DNA from: an uncultured Thiodictyon sp.
Lineage (GTDB): Bacteria > Pseudomonadota > Gammaproteobacteria > Chromatiales > Chromatiaceae
Assembly (NCBI RefSeq): GCF_903828115.1
Contig: NZ_CAIKKU010000382.1
Location: 1-33,876 of the forward strand
Reading direction: 5' to 3'
DNA length: 33,876 bases
Positions 1 through 7,942 of the stretch are shown in pieces (position 1 is the stretch's first letter; each line of letters starts with the position of its first letter). Under the pieces are notes generated by a model. It did not search any database, was not told the origin of the DNA, and was given only the letters and a program-made list of their open reading frames with translations. The translations under genes were made by a program, and so were the position numbers.

Positions 1-5
1 ACGCC

Positions 6-30
6 GTAGGAGCGGCCCCCCGGCCGCGAC
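6..30 (+). repeat. REP-like palindromic element
   Basis: GTAGGAGCGGC followed by GGCCGCGAC forms a short GC-rich hairpin of the GTAGGAGCGGC-N-GCCGCGAC type common in gammaproteobacterial intergenic DNA. Related copies lie at 11310-11331 and 32816-32843. It precedes the moaA-arx operon and may be extragenic filler or the end of an upstream transcript. Confidence 0.6.
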
Positions 31-118
31 GGGTTGTCGCACGGGCGCGTGGCCGCAGTTATGATCGAGGCCGGGCCGCCGCCCCGTCCGCAACGTTCAA
101 CCAGCGAGAGGCAAGTCA

Positions 119-139
119 ATGAAAAGACCAGCGCCATGA
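119..139 (+). other. six-codon leader ORF overlapping moaA start
   Basis: An ATG at 119 opens a reading frame of six codons (MKRPAP) that ends in a TGA overlapping the ATG of moaA at 136 as ATGA. The GCGAGAGGCAA motif 5' of this ATG resembles the ribosome binding site used by the arxA-like gene (CGAGAGAGGCAAAC before 2349), so the strong site serves the mini-ORF and moaA could be translationally coupled to it. Whether the peptide is made is unknown. A simpler reading is that the motif drives moaA directly across a longer spacer. Confidence 0.35.
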
Positions 140-1134
140 CGACCGAACCGTTGACCGAACCCTTGACCGACCCCTTCGGCCGCCGGATCGCCTATCTGCG
201 CCTCTCCGTCACCGACCGCTGCGACCTGCGCTGCGGTTACTGCCTGCCCAAAGGCTTCAAGGGCTTCGAGGAACCCGAGCACTGGCTCGATTTCGCCGAG
301 ATCACCCGCGTGGTGGGCGCCTTCACCCGGCTCGGCGTCCGCCATGTCCGCCTGACCGGCGGCGAGCCCCTGGTGCGGCGCGACCTGCCTCAGTTGGCCG
401 CGCGCCTGGCGACACTGCCGGGCCTGGACGACCTGTCCCTGTCCAGCAACTGCACCCGGATGGAGGCCCTGGCCGAGCCCCTCTATCAGGCCGGCGTGCG
501 GCGCCTGAATGCCAGTCTCGACAGTCTGAGGCCCGAGGTCTTTGCCCAGGTGACCGGGGGGCGGCTCGACCAGGTATTGCGGGGTCTTGCCGCCGCCCGC
601 CGGGCGGGATTCAAGCCGATCCGCATCAACACCGTCGTCATGGCGGGGGTCAACGATGGGGAGGTCGAGCAACTCCTGGAGTTCTGCGCCCAGCATGGTT
701 TCACCCTGCGTCTCATCGAGACGATGCCCATGGGCAGTACCGGCCAGGCCGCCCGGAGCCAGTATGTCGATCTGCGCCGGATCAAGGAGCGCCTGGAGCG
801 TCGCTACCCGCTGATCCCGGACCTGCTGCCCGGCGGCGGCCCGGCACGCTATTACCGCCTCGGCACAAGCGACACCCGCGTCGGCTTCATCACCCCGCTG
901 TCCCAACATTTCTGTGCGAGCTGCAACCGGGTCCGACTCACCGTCGACGGCACCCTGCATCTGTGCCTGGGCCAGGAGAACAGCTACCCCTTGCGAGCCC
1001 TGCTGCGGGCCGGCGTCACGGACGAGGACTTGGCCGCGCACCTGCGCGAAGCGATCACGCGCAAACCGGAGCGCCACGAGTTCAATGAACGACCCGCGCA
1101 GGTTGTTCGCTTTATGGCCCAGACCGGCGGTTGA
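136..1134 (+). CDS. moaA: GTP 3',8-cyclase MoaA (molybdenum cofactor biosynthesis)
   Basis: This 332-residue radical SAM enzyme catalyses the first step of molybdopterin synthesis, converting GTP to 3',8-cyclo-GTP in the cytoplasm. The N-terminal cluster motif C-x3-C-x2-C is at residues 29-36 (DRCDLRCGYC), followed by the LTGGEPL motif typical of the SAM site. The second cluster motif C-x2-C-x13-C near the C-terminus (FCASCNRVRL...LHLC) and the terminal Gly-Gly are hallmarks of MoaA as opposed to other radical SAM proteins. The ATG at 136 was chosen because family members start shortly before the DPFGRR segment; earlier in-frame starts (34, 61) add non-conserved sequence. It ends 4 bp before the next gene and probably supplies cofactor for the downstream molybdoenzyme, to which it seems dedicated. 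A housekeeping moaA elsewhere in the genome is possible. Confidence 0.93.
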   Translation: MTTEPLTEPLTDPFGRRIAYLRLSVTDRCDLRCGYCLPKGFKGFEEPEHWLDFAEITRVVGAFTRLGVRHVRLTGGEPLVRRDLPQLAARLATLPGLDDLSLSSNCTRMEALAEPLYQAGVRRLNASLDSLRPEVFAQVTGGRLDQVLRGLAAARRAGFKPIRINTVVMAGVNDGEVEQLLEFCAQHGFTLRLIETMPMGSTGQAARSQYVDLRRIKERLERRYPLIPDLLPGGGPARYYRLGTSDTRVGFITPLSQHFCASCNRVRLTVDGTLHLCLGQENSYPLRALLRAGVTDEDLAAHLREAITRKPERHEFNERPAQVVRFMAQTGG

Positions 1135-1138
1135 CTGC

Positions 1139-2320
1139 ATGACGCCCTATATCCCGCTGCATGGGTCCGCCCCGCTGGCCCTTAATGCCGCGTCCTGCTT
1201 GGCCGTGCGTGCGCGCGAATCGGCCTGCCGAACCTGCGCCGACGCCTGCCCGATCGGTGTCCTGGCGCGCCGGGACGGCGCGCCGGTCCTGGTCGATGGG
1301 TGCCTGGGGTGCGGACGCTGTGCCGCGGCCTGCCCGACCGAGGCCTTGTGCGTGCCGGGATTCGCCGTGAGTCCGCCCGGCCGCGGGACTGGGGTGACGC
1401 TTGAGTGCTGGCGGGTCGCCCCGGCGGACGGGATGCCAGATGCCCTGCGCGTCCCGTGCCTGAACGGCCTGACCCTCGGCCGACTGCTGGCGATCACGGC
1501 CGAGACCGACGGGCGCCCGGTGGCGCTCCTGGACCGCGGCTTCTGCCCCGGATGCCCGACGGGCGGCGGGGACGCCCAGCCGGCAAGCGGTCTCGTGGCG
1601 GCTGCAGCAGTCCTGCTCGGTGAACTCGGCGTTCCCCCGTCGCGGCATCCGCGCCTGCTCGCGCGGCCCTTGCCCGCGGGACGGATGCAGGCCGATCCGG
1701 CGGGATTCGTGTTGGAGGAACGGGTGAGTCGGCGGGGCTTCCTGACCGCTCTGACGGCGCGCACCGCGGCGGCCGTGGAACCGCTGCTGGAGGCCGAGTC
1801 CGGGCCTGCGCGACCCGCGGCACCCTTGCGCCACCGCCCCGTGCCGCAGGACCGTCAGCGCCTGCTCGCCGCCCTGCGTCGGCTCGCCCCCGGGGTCCCC
1901 TTGCCGACGCACTTGTTCCCGTCCCTGGAGGTCGCAACAACCTGCACCGACCACCGGATCTGCGCTGCGGGCTGCCCCACCGGCGCCTTGAATCGCTTTG
2001 GGAATGCCGATGATGGCGAGGGGGACCGCGGGATCGTCTTCGACCCCGAGTCCTGCGTCGCCTGCGGGCTCTGCGTCGCGCTCTGTCCCACCGGCTCGAT
2101 CACCTGGTCGGAAGCCGGGTCGAAAGCCGGAAGGGCAAGGTCCGCGGGGTCCACGGACCCGGCCGCCCCGCGCACCCTGACCCGGCATCGTCACCAAACC
2201 TGCGATCGCTGCGGGGCTGGCTATGCGGGCGAGGACCCGTCCTGCCCCGCCTGCCGACGGGACCAGGCATTCGCGAAATCGGCCTTCGGCGCCCTGTTCG
2301 GCGGCGCGGGCCGGTCATGA
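1139..2320 (+). CDS. arxB2: 4Fe-4S polyferredoxin, ArxB2-like
   Basis: This protein of 393 residues has at least four ferredoxin-type cysteine clusters. Two lie near the N-terminus (ACRTCADACP and CLGCGRCAAACP, about residues 30-65) and two near residues 270-320 (CTDHRICAAGCP and CVACGLCVALCP). A C-terminal CxxC...CxxC pair (CDRCG...CPAC) looks like a zinc ribbon or rubredoxin-like knuckle. The arrangement suggests an electron-transfer or assembly partner of the molybdoenzyme. The ATG at 1139 lies 4 bp after moaA; upstream extension in frame is overlap with moaA. A VSRRGFL segment near residue 200 resembles a twin-arginine motif but is internal. Position directly before the catalytic subunit matches arxB2 of the arxB2AB1CD order known in phototrophic arsenite oxidisers; the name rests on that context more than on sequence. 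Confidence 0.7.
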   Translation: MTPYIPLHGSAPLALNAASCLAVRARESACRTCADACPIGVLARRDGAPVLVDGCLGCGRCAAACPTEALCVPGFAVSPPGRGTGVTLECWRVAPADGMPDALRVPCLNGLTLGRLLAITAETDGRPVALLDRGFCPGCPTGGGDAQPASGLVAAAAVLLGELGVPPSRHPRLLARPLPAGRMQADPAGFVLEERVSRRGFLTALTARTAAAVEPLLEAESGPARPAAPLRHRPVPQDRQRLLAALRRLAPGVPLPTHLFPSLEVATTCTDHRICAAGCPTGALNRFGNADDGEGDRGIVFDPESCVACGLCVALCPTGSITWSEAGSKAGRARSAGSTDPAAPRTLTRHRHQTCDRCGAGYAGEDPSCPACRRDQAFAKSAFGALFGGAGRS

Positions 2321-2348
2321 CAATAACCAACGAGAGAGGCAAACATTG

Positions 2349-4841
2349 ATGGAGATTATCAAGACCCTACTGAGCCGCCGGCGTTTCCTGCAGGCCAGCG
2401 GGACGGCCGGCGCGGTGGGCGCCGCGGCCTTGGGCAGCGGGGGCGTCCTGACGGCGCTCAAACCCGTGCGCGCGCAGGCGGCCAGCCCGCCGACCTATCA
2501 CGCGACCAAGATCACCAAGAGCATCTGCCACCAGTGCCCGGCGCGCTGCGGTATCGATGTCTATACCACCGACGGGCGCGTCCATGCCATCTACGGCAGC
2601 AGCGAGCATCCGATCTCCAACGGCAAGCTCTGCCCCAAGGGGCCGCTCGGGACCTATATCCTCTACGACCCTGACCGCTTCAAAGGACCGATGAAGCGCA
2701 CCAATCCGCAGAAGGGTCGCGATATCGACCCGGGGTTCGTGCCGATCTCCTGGGAGGAGGCGCTCGATACCGTAGCGGGCCGGCTCAATACGCTGCGGGA
2801 CAAAGGCGAATCCCATCGCTTCGCCCTGTGCTTCGGGCGCGGCTGGGGCGCCTCCTGCGCCGGTCTGCTCGGACCCTTCGGCAAGCTCTATGGCTCCCAG
2901 AACGTGCCGATCGGTCACTCGTCCATGTGCTCCGACGGCAGTATGCTGTCCAAGGCCGCTACTGACGGCAACGCCTCCTATAGCGCCTACGACTACCGCA
3001 ATGCCAACATGCTGCTCATGTTTGGGGTCGGGTTCCTGGAGGCGTTCCGGCCCTATAATAACAATATGCAGGTCTGGGGCTACATCCGCGGGGAGCGCGT
3101 GCCCAAGACCCGCATCACCGCCGTGGATGTCCATCTCAATACCACCCTGGCCGGCGCCGACCGGGCACTGCTGATCAAGCCCGGCACCGACGGCGCCCTG
3201 GCGCTCGCCATCGCCCATGTCATCCTCACCGAGGGGCTCTGGGAGCGCCCCTTCGTCGGCGACTTCAAGGACGGCGTGAACCGCTTCAAGACCGGACAGC
3301 ATGTGGACCCCGGCACCTTTGAGGAGAAATGGGTCAAGGGTCTGATCGAATGGTGGAATATCGAGCTGAAAGACCGGACGCCCGAGTGGGCGGCGGAAAT
3401 CACCACCCTCTACGAGCGCGATATCCTGGCCACCGCACGCGAATTCGGCAGCACCCGCCCGGCCATCGCGCTCTTCGAGCGCGGCGTCCATGCCCATTCC
3501 AACGGTATCCTAAATGGCATGGCGGTGCATAGCCTCAATGCACTGGTGGGCTCGCTGTTCGCCAAGGGCGGGCTCATGTACCAGATGGGTCCGTCCTATG
3601 GCGCCATGCCGGTCAAGGAAGACGACTTCATGGACGACTATGCCAAGAGCGGCCCCTGGAAGGCCCAGCCCCGCATCGACCTGCAGGGCCACGAGGACGG
3701 CTATCTCATCGCCAAGAACATGCTCCAGGAGGTGGGTCCCAACTCGCTCGCGGGCAAGCCCTACAAGCTCGACACGGTGATGTTCTATCTCACCAATCCG
3801 ATCTGGACCGCACCGGACGGACGGGCCTGGGAGGATGCGCTCAAGGAGGTCTTCGTCGTCGATACCTCGCCCTTCCCCGGCGAGACGGCGATGTTCGCCG
3901 ATCTGATCCTGCCGGATCACACCTACCTGGAGCGCCTGCAGGACGCGCCCACCTATCCCTTCCAGGGCTGGCCCATGGCGCAACTGCGGGTACCGGCCAT
4001 CAAGCCGCTCTACGACACCAAGTATTTCGGCGATACGCTGATCGAGATCGGCAAGCGTATCAAGGGCCGCACCGGCGAGTATTACCAGGCGCTCGGCGAC
4101 AGCGAGAACGTCATCCGCCACCTCGCCAAGGGTTTTGAAACCGACCCAGGGGACAACGGCGTCGACAGCTTCGACAGTTGGAAGGAAAAGGGCGTCTGGT
4201 ACAAGAAGAACTACAAGTGGCGGCAGATCGGCGGCGCCTTCTTCGAGTGGGACGGCAAGGGCTACAATACCCCCATGACCGCGGAGCAGGTGAAAAAGGA
4301 GCTGTTCAAGACCGACTCGGGCCGCTTCGAGATCCGCTCCGGCAAGCTGGAGCATCATGCGGACTGGATCGCGGCGAAGACCGGCCGCGACAAGGACAAG
4401 CTGATGTTCCCCCATTGGGAGGAACCCCAGCATCCCGGCGGCGGCGACCTCTATATGGTCACCCCCAAGGCGGCGATGCACGCCGAGGGCCGCGGGGCCA
4501 ATCTGCCGGTGGCCATCGCCAATTTCCAGCCGGTGCTCGGTGGGCGCGGGACCGTCTATATCGAGATCAACCCCAAGACGGCGCGCGAGCGCGGGATTGC
4601 CGACGGCGATCTGGTCCGGCTCAAGTCGCACCTGGGCAGCATCGAGGGCCATTGCCGGTTCTTCGAGGGTTGCCGACCTGATACCGTCGTCTTCCCGATG
4701 GAAAACGGACACTGGGCCATGGGGCGCTGGGCCAAGGGGCGCAGCCCGGGCCATTGCGGGGAGATCACGGTCAACCAATCCGACCGCGTCACCGGGCAGT
4801 GCAGCTATTACACCACCAAGGTTTCCATCGAGCGGGCCTGA
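2349..4841 (+). CDS. arxA: Molybdopterin arsenite oxidase catalytic subunit, ArxA-like (DMSO reductase family)
   Basis: This 830-residue protein begins with a Tat signal (SRRRFL at residues 9-14, then an Ala/Gly-rich stretch ending near RAQA at 44), so it is exported folded to the periplasm. A 4Fe-4S site is formed by C60, C63, C67 and C95 (CHQCPARC...LCPKG). FGRGWG at 162-167 matches the XGRGWG motif I recall as characteristic of ArxA, in contrast to RGRY in arsenate reductase ArrA. C194 (HSSMCSDG) is a candidate molybdenum ligand, close to the position of the Cys ligand in ArrA. C-terminal dinucleotide-binding segments follow (TVYIEINPKTARERGIADGD, ending GHCGEITVNQSD). A good ribosome binding site (CGAGAGAGGC) precedes the ATG at 2349. 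Neighbouring Fe-S, NrfD, TorD and arsenic resistance genes support arsenite as substrate. Polysulfide, thiosulfate or tetrathionate enzymes of the same family are the main alternatives. Confidence 0.82.
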   Translation: MEIIKTLLSRRRFLQASGTAGAVGAAALGSGGVLTALKPVRAQAASPPTYHATKITKSICHQCPARCGIDVYTTDGRVHAIYGSSEHPISNGKLCPKGPLGTYILYDPDRFKGPMKRTNPQKGRDIDPGFVPISWEEALDTVAGRLNTLRDKGESHRFALCFGRGWGASCAGLLGPFGKLYGSQNVPIGHSSMCSDGSMLSKAATDGNASYSAYDYRNANMLLMFGVGFLEAFRPYNNNMQVWGYIRGERVPKTRITAVDVHLNTTLAGADRALLIKPGTDGALALAIAHVILTEGLWERPFVGDFKDGVNRFKTGQHVDPGTFEEKWVKGLIEWWNIELKDRTPEWAAEITTLYERDILATAREFGSTRPAIALFERGVHAHSNGILNGMAVHSLNALVGSLFAKGGLMYQMGPSYGAMPVKEDDFMDDYAKSGPWKAQPRIDLQGHEDGYLIAKNMLQEVGPNSLAGKPYKLDTVMFYLTNPIWTAPDGRAWEDALKEVFVVDTSPFPGETAMFADLILPDHTYLERLQDAPTYPFQGWPMAQLRVPAIKPLYDTKYFGDTLIEIGKRIKGRTGEYYQALGDSENVIRHLAKGFETDPGDNGVDSFDSWKEKGVWYKKNYKWRQIGGAFFEWDGKGYNTPMTAEQVKKELFKTDSGRFEIRSGKLEHHADWIAAKTGRDKDKLMFPHWEEPQHPGGGDLYMVTPKAAMHAEGRGANLPVAIANFQPVLGGRGTVYIEINPKTARERGIADGDLVRLKSHLGSIEGHCRFFEGCRPDTVVFPMENGHWAMGRWAKGRSPGHCGEITVNQSDRVTGQCSYYTTKVSIERA

Positions 4842-4864
4842 ACGAGACAGAGGAGAGAGCAATC

Positions 4865-5629
4865 ATGGCGAAATGGGGAATGGTCATCGACCTCGACAAG
4901 TGTACCGGCTGCCAAGCCTGTACCACGGCCTGCTCGATGGAAAACAACCGCCTGCCGGGGGAGAACTGGCAGGACGTGCTCTTCTATCATGAAGGCACCT
5001 ATCCGAACGTGAAGCTGATGTGGTTCCCGCGCCCCTGCATGCACTGCGAGAACCCGTCCTGCGTCTCGGTGTGCCCGACCAAGGCGACCTATAAGGACCC
5101 GCACGGCGGCTTCGTGCTCATGGATTGGAACCGCTGTATCGGCTGCAAATACTGCCAGGTCGCCTGCCCCTACGGCGTGCGTTTCTACGTGGACGAGAAG
5201 GCGCCGGTGCAGCCGGATATCCGCACCGTCTTCCCGAGCGCGGACGGGCGCGTCTGGGACCCGCCCTACAGGGGTCCGCAGGACGATCCCGGCCGGGGCA
5301 TCGGTATCCAACCGCATGGGGTGGTCTCCAAGTGCACCTTCTGCTATCACCGGGTCAGCAAGGCCCCGGCGGGCATCGCGGATCTGGACGAGGACATCCC
5401 GGCCCTCAAGGAATACGTCCCGGCCTGCGTGCGCACCTGCGCCCCCAAGGCGCGCTTCTTCGGCGACCTGGATAACCCCGAGAGTACGGTCAACAAGCTC
5501 ATCGCCGACAAGAGCGGGGTGCGGCTCAAGGACGAGACCGGCAACAAGCCCCAGGTCTATTACCTATCCGGCGGCGCGGCGGCCTCGGTGCCGTCCCTGC
5601 GCAGCATGACGCCATCCGATCCGGCTTGA
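4865..5629 (+). CDS. arxB1: 4Fe-4S electron-transfer subunit, ArxB1-like (PsrB/DmsB family)
   Basis: This 254-residue protein carries four 4Fe-4S binding motifs in the usual DmsB/PsrB order: CTGCQACTTAC at residues 13-23, CMHCENPSCVSVCP, CIGCKYCQVACP, and CTFCYHRV paired with CVRTCAPKA near the end. It would pass electrons between the molybdenum subunit and the membrane subunit. It has no signal peptide, as expected for a partner that is exported together with a Tat substrate. The ATG at 4865 follows a strong GAGGAGAGAGC ribosome binding site; the longer in-frame extension overlaps the catalytic gene and is not conserved in style. It sits 23 bp after the catalytic gene and 16 bp before the membrane subunit gene, so the three are clearly one transcription unit. 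Confidence 0.88.
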   Translation: MAKWGMVIDLDKCTGCQACTTACSMENNRLPGENWQDVLFYHEGTYPNVKLMWFPRPCMHCENPSCVSVCPTKATYKDPHGGFVLMDWNRCIGCKYCQVACPYGVRFYVDEKAPVQPDIRTVFPSADGRVWDPPYRGPQDDPGRGIGIQPHGVVSKCTFCYHRVSKAPAGIADLDEDIPALKEYVPACVRTCAPKARFFGDLDNPESTVNKLIADKSGVRLKDETGNKPQVYYLSGGAAASVPSLRSMTPSDPA

Positions 5630-5645
5630 AGGGGAGCGATCCAAC

Positions 5646-6851
5646 ATGAATACTGTAAAGACGAAGCAAACCGGCATCCTGTCGGTCGCCCTGATCGGAT
5701 TTCTGGTGTCGGCCGGGCTGGTCCTGGACAACCTGGCCCAATATGGCCACGCGGCACTCAACACCAACAATCTCGGCATTTCCTGGGGCTTCCCGATCGT
5801 CGTCTACGACTATTTCCTGCTGACGTCCACCGGGCTCGCCATGCTCGCCTCGCTCGCCATCGTCTTCGGCGGCGAGACCTTCCGCCCGGTCATCAAGCGG
5901 GCGGTGTGGCTCGCACTCGCCGGTCTGGCGGGCGGCGTGGCCGTGCTGTTTCTGGAGCTCGGCCATCCCCTGCGCGCCCTGTGGGCCATCCCCTTCAGCT
6001 TTGCGTTCTCCTCGCCGCTGTATTGGAAGGTGATGTGTGTGAGCTTCTATGTGCTCTCGCTGCTGATCCTCATGGCGCGGATGCTGAAATCCCACTGGAC
6101 CATCGCGGAACTGCGCATCAACGGCATCGTCACCCTGGTCCTGGCCCTGGGCGTCACTTCGATCGCGGGCGTGGTCTACGGATCGCAGAGCTTCCGGCCG
6201 TTCTGGGCCTCAGGGGATATTCCGATCGCCTTCATCTTTGAGTCGCTGCTCGGCGGCCTGGCGTTCATCTTCTTCTTCACCTATCTGGCCTATGCCTTCA
6301 ACCCCGCCGCGTTGCCGACGGGCGTGAAGCGGCTCTTCACCGGCCCGCTGCCGCGGCTGCTCGCGCTGGCGATCTTCGTACATCTGCTGTTCGTGCTGGC
6401 ACGGATGGCCAGTGGGCTCTACGGCAACCTGGAGGGGCTCCAGGTCTGGCACCATGTCGCGACCTCGCCGCTCTTCTATGCGGAAATCCTTCTCGGCCTG
6501 GTCCTGCCCCTGGTGCTCCTGATGCGGCCCGGCACCCGCAATAACCCCTGGGTCCAGATGCTCGCCTCCTTCCTGGTGATGAATGCCCTGCTCGTGTCGC
6601 GCTACGAGTACATCCTTGGCGGTCAGTTGGTCCCCATGTTCAAGGGCGCCTGGGCACCGGCGCTCCTGAGCTATTTTCCCTCGCCCACTGAATGGCTGAT
6701 GCTGTTGATCGCGATCTTCCTCTCCAATACCTTTAACGCCCTGGGGGAGCTGTTCTTAGGGTTGAGCAGTGAAGGCGATCCCAGCGCCCGGGTCGAGCCC
6801 GAGCCATTGGGTGCGCAATGGGGCGAGGGGGGCGAGCGGCTGGCGTCCTGA
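5646..6851 (+). CDS. arxC: NrfD/PsrC-type quinone-interacting membrane subunit, ArxC-like
   Basis: This 401-residue protein is strongly hydrophobic with roughly nine to ten predicted membrane segments spread from residue 12 to about 365, fitting the NrfD/PsrC/ArrC family that anchors molybdoenzymes and exchanges electrons with quinones. Recognisable family features include the WGFPIVVYDYFLLTSTG segment in the second helix and FLELGHPLRALW after the third. The last 30 residues are hydrophilic. It starts 16 bp after the Fe-S subunit with AAGGGGAGCG as ribosome binding site. It probably moves electrons from arsenite oxidation into the quinone pool for photosynthetic or respiratory electron flow. 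The downstream gene is separated by 221 bp containing a large inverted repeat, which may attenuate transcription of the chaperone. Confidence 0.85.
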   Translation: MNTVKTKQTGILSVALIGFLVSAGLVLDNLAQYGHAALNTNNLGISWGFPIVVYDYFLLTSTGLAMLASLAIVFGGETFRPVIKRAVWLALAGLAGGVAVLFLELGHPLRALWAIPFSFAFSSPLYWKVMCVSFYVLSLLILMARMLKSHWTIAELRINGIVTLVLALGVTSIAGVVYGSQSFRPFWASGDIPIAFIFESLLGGLAFIFFFTYLAYAFNPAALPTGVKRLFTGPLPRLLALAIFVHLLFVLARMASGLYGNLEGLQVWHHVATSPLFYAEILLGLVLPLVLLMRPGTRNNPWVQMLASFLVMNALLVSRYEYILGGQLVPMFKGAWAPALLSYFPSPTEWLMLLIAIFLSNTFNALGELFLGLSSEGDPSARVEPEPLGAQWGEGGERLAS

Positions 6852-6925
6852 GCGCAGATCCACGCTGACCCGATCGGCGCGACCCGCTCGATCCCAGCGG
6901 ATCGGGCGGGTCGATCGTGGTCCCG

Positions 6926-7028
6926 GTCGTTGTCGTTGTCGTAATCGGATTCGCGATGCAATGTGGGCGTAAGCCTCGATGACGACATCGATTACGACAA
7001 CGATTACGACAACGACAACGACAACGAC
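6926..7028. repeat. Inverted repeat of GTTGTC hexamers, arx copy
   Basis: A left arm at 6926-6947, made of GTCGTTGTCGTT then GTCGTAATCG, is the perfect reverse complement of 7001-7022 (22 bp). The right side carries an extra CGATTACGACAA unit at 6989-7000 and further GACAAC units to 7028. The arms are 53 nt apart. The same structure occurs at 13348-13443. It lies in the arxC-arxD gap and could fold in RNA or bind a protein. No gene or start codon for arxD depends on it. Confidence 0.85.
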
Positions 7029-7072
7029 GCCGATTGCATTAACCTTCTGCCAAACCGCCCCTCGGAGATCTC

Positions 7073-7942
7073 ATGGCACCGAACGATTGTGTCTTGGCCA
7101 AGGCCGAGCTGTATCTCTGTCTCGCGCGCGCCTTTGCCGTCCCCAACGGACCCGGGACCCGACAGTCACTGGCCGAGGCCCTGCCCGCCGATCTGGATGA
7201 CCTGGCTCCCGCCACCGGCTATCCGATCGCCCGGGCCGCAACCGAGTTACGCGAGGCCATGGCGCGCGTACCCGACGATGAGCGCCTGCTGGTGATGTAT
7301 TCGCGTCTCTTCCTGGTGCCGGGCGAGGCGCATCCCAGTCTTAACGCCGGTGTCTATCTGGACGGCGCACTCGGCGGCGGGACCGTCGCGGCCTTGGAGG
7401 AGTGCCTGCGGCGCTGCGCGCTGGAGACGGACGCGGCGTTGCACGACCTGCCGGACCATCTCTCGGTGCAGTTGGAGCTGCTCGCCTGGCTGCTCGCCGC
7501 GCAGGCCCAGGACGCGCCGCCGAGCGCCCAGCCGCCCCAGTTCACCGCACAAGCGCTGCTCGAGCGTTTCGTCGGTCGCTGGGTCGGCCCCTTCCGGCAG
7601 GAGCTCGAGGCCTTCAGCCTGCGCTTCGGTCTCCCCGACAACCCCTACCTGATCCTGGCCCGGGTCTTGGAGACGGCCGTCCTGCACGAGGTCCGACTGG
7701 CCCCGCCGGTCCCGCCCGTCCAGACCCTCGACCCGGAGATCGCCCGACTGCGCAGCCAACTCGCCGGACAGGCGCTCACCGAGGATGACATGGCGATCAT
7801 CCGGCAACGCCTGGCGGCCGACGGTCTGCCCCATGGTCACGTCGCCATCCCGGTGTACGAGCGCGACCGCACCATGGGCCTGTCGACCATGACCCCGCCG
7901 ACGGCGCCCTCCCATCGCCGGAGCGCCGTATCCGGCGCATGA
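7073..7942 (+). CDS. arxD: TorD/DmsD-family molybdoenzyme chaperone, ArxD-like
   Basis: This soluble protein of 289 residues is largely helical and shows TorD-family features: an N-terminal LYLCLARAF helix, a central YSRLFLVPGE segment corresponding to the conserved Y-x-x-L-F-x-x-P motif, and a helical block from about residue 130 to 210 containing PDNPYLILARVLE. Such proteins bind the Tat signal of the catalytic subunit and guard cofactor insertion in the cytoplasm. The C-terminal 80 residues are longer than in minimal TorD proteins and end in a low-complexity tail. The start at 7073 follows a CTCGGAGATCTC ribosome binding site. It overlaps the next gene by ATGA, so the two are translationally coupled. 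The arxD name rests on its position after an NrfD subunit in the B2-A-B1-C-D order. Confidence 0.8.
   Translation: MAPNDCVLAKAELYLCLARAFAVPNGPGTRQSLAEALPADLDDLAPATGYPIARAATELREAMARVPDDERLLVMYSRLFLVPGEAHPSLNAGVYLDGALGGGTVAALEECLRRCALETDAALHDLPDHLSVQLELLAWLLAAQAQDAPPSAQPPQFTAQALLERFVGRWVGPFRQELEAFSLRFGLPDNPYLILARVLETAVLHEVRLAPPVPPVQTLDPEIARLRSQLAGQALTEDDMAIIRQRLAADGLPHGHVAIPVYERDRTMGLSTMTPPTAPSHRRSAVSGA

Noticed and set aside
97-1140. Long minus-strand frame opposite moaA, and similar long antisense frames opposite arxA (2367-3497, 3510-4862) and arsA (13742-15901)
   Set aside because: They are by-products of high third-position GC in the real genes. None shows a recognisable domain and all lie fully under strong sense genes.
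2349-4841. Assignment as arsenate respiratory reductase ArrA
   Set aside because: FGRGWG in place of RGRY, a NrfD-type subunit and the B2-A-B1-C-D order favour ArxA. A tree would be needed to settle it.
6963-7295. Frames rich in Asp-Asn-Tyr or Thr in the arxC-arxD gap
   Set aside because: They translate the GACAAC repeat and have no conserved sequence; the arxD frame is the real gene.
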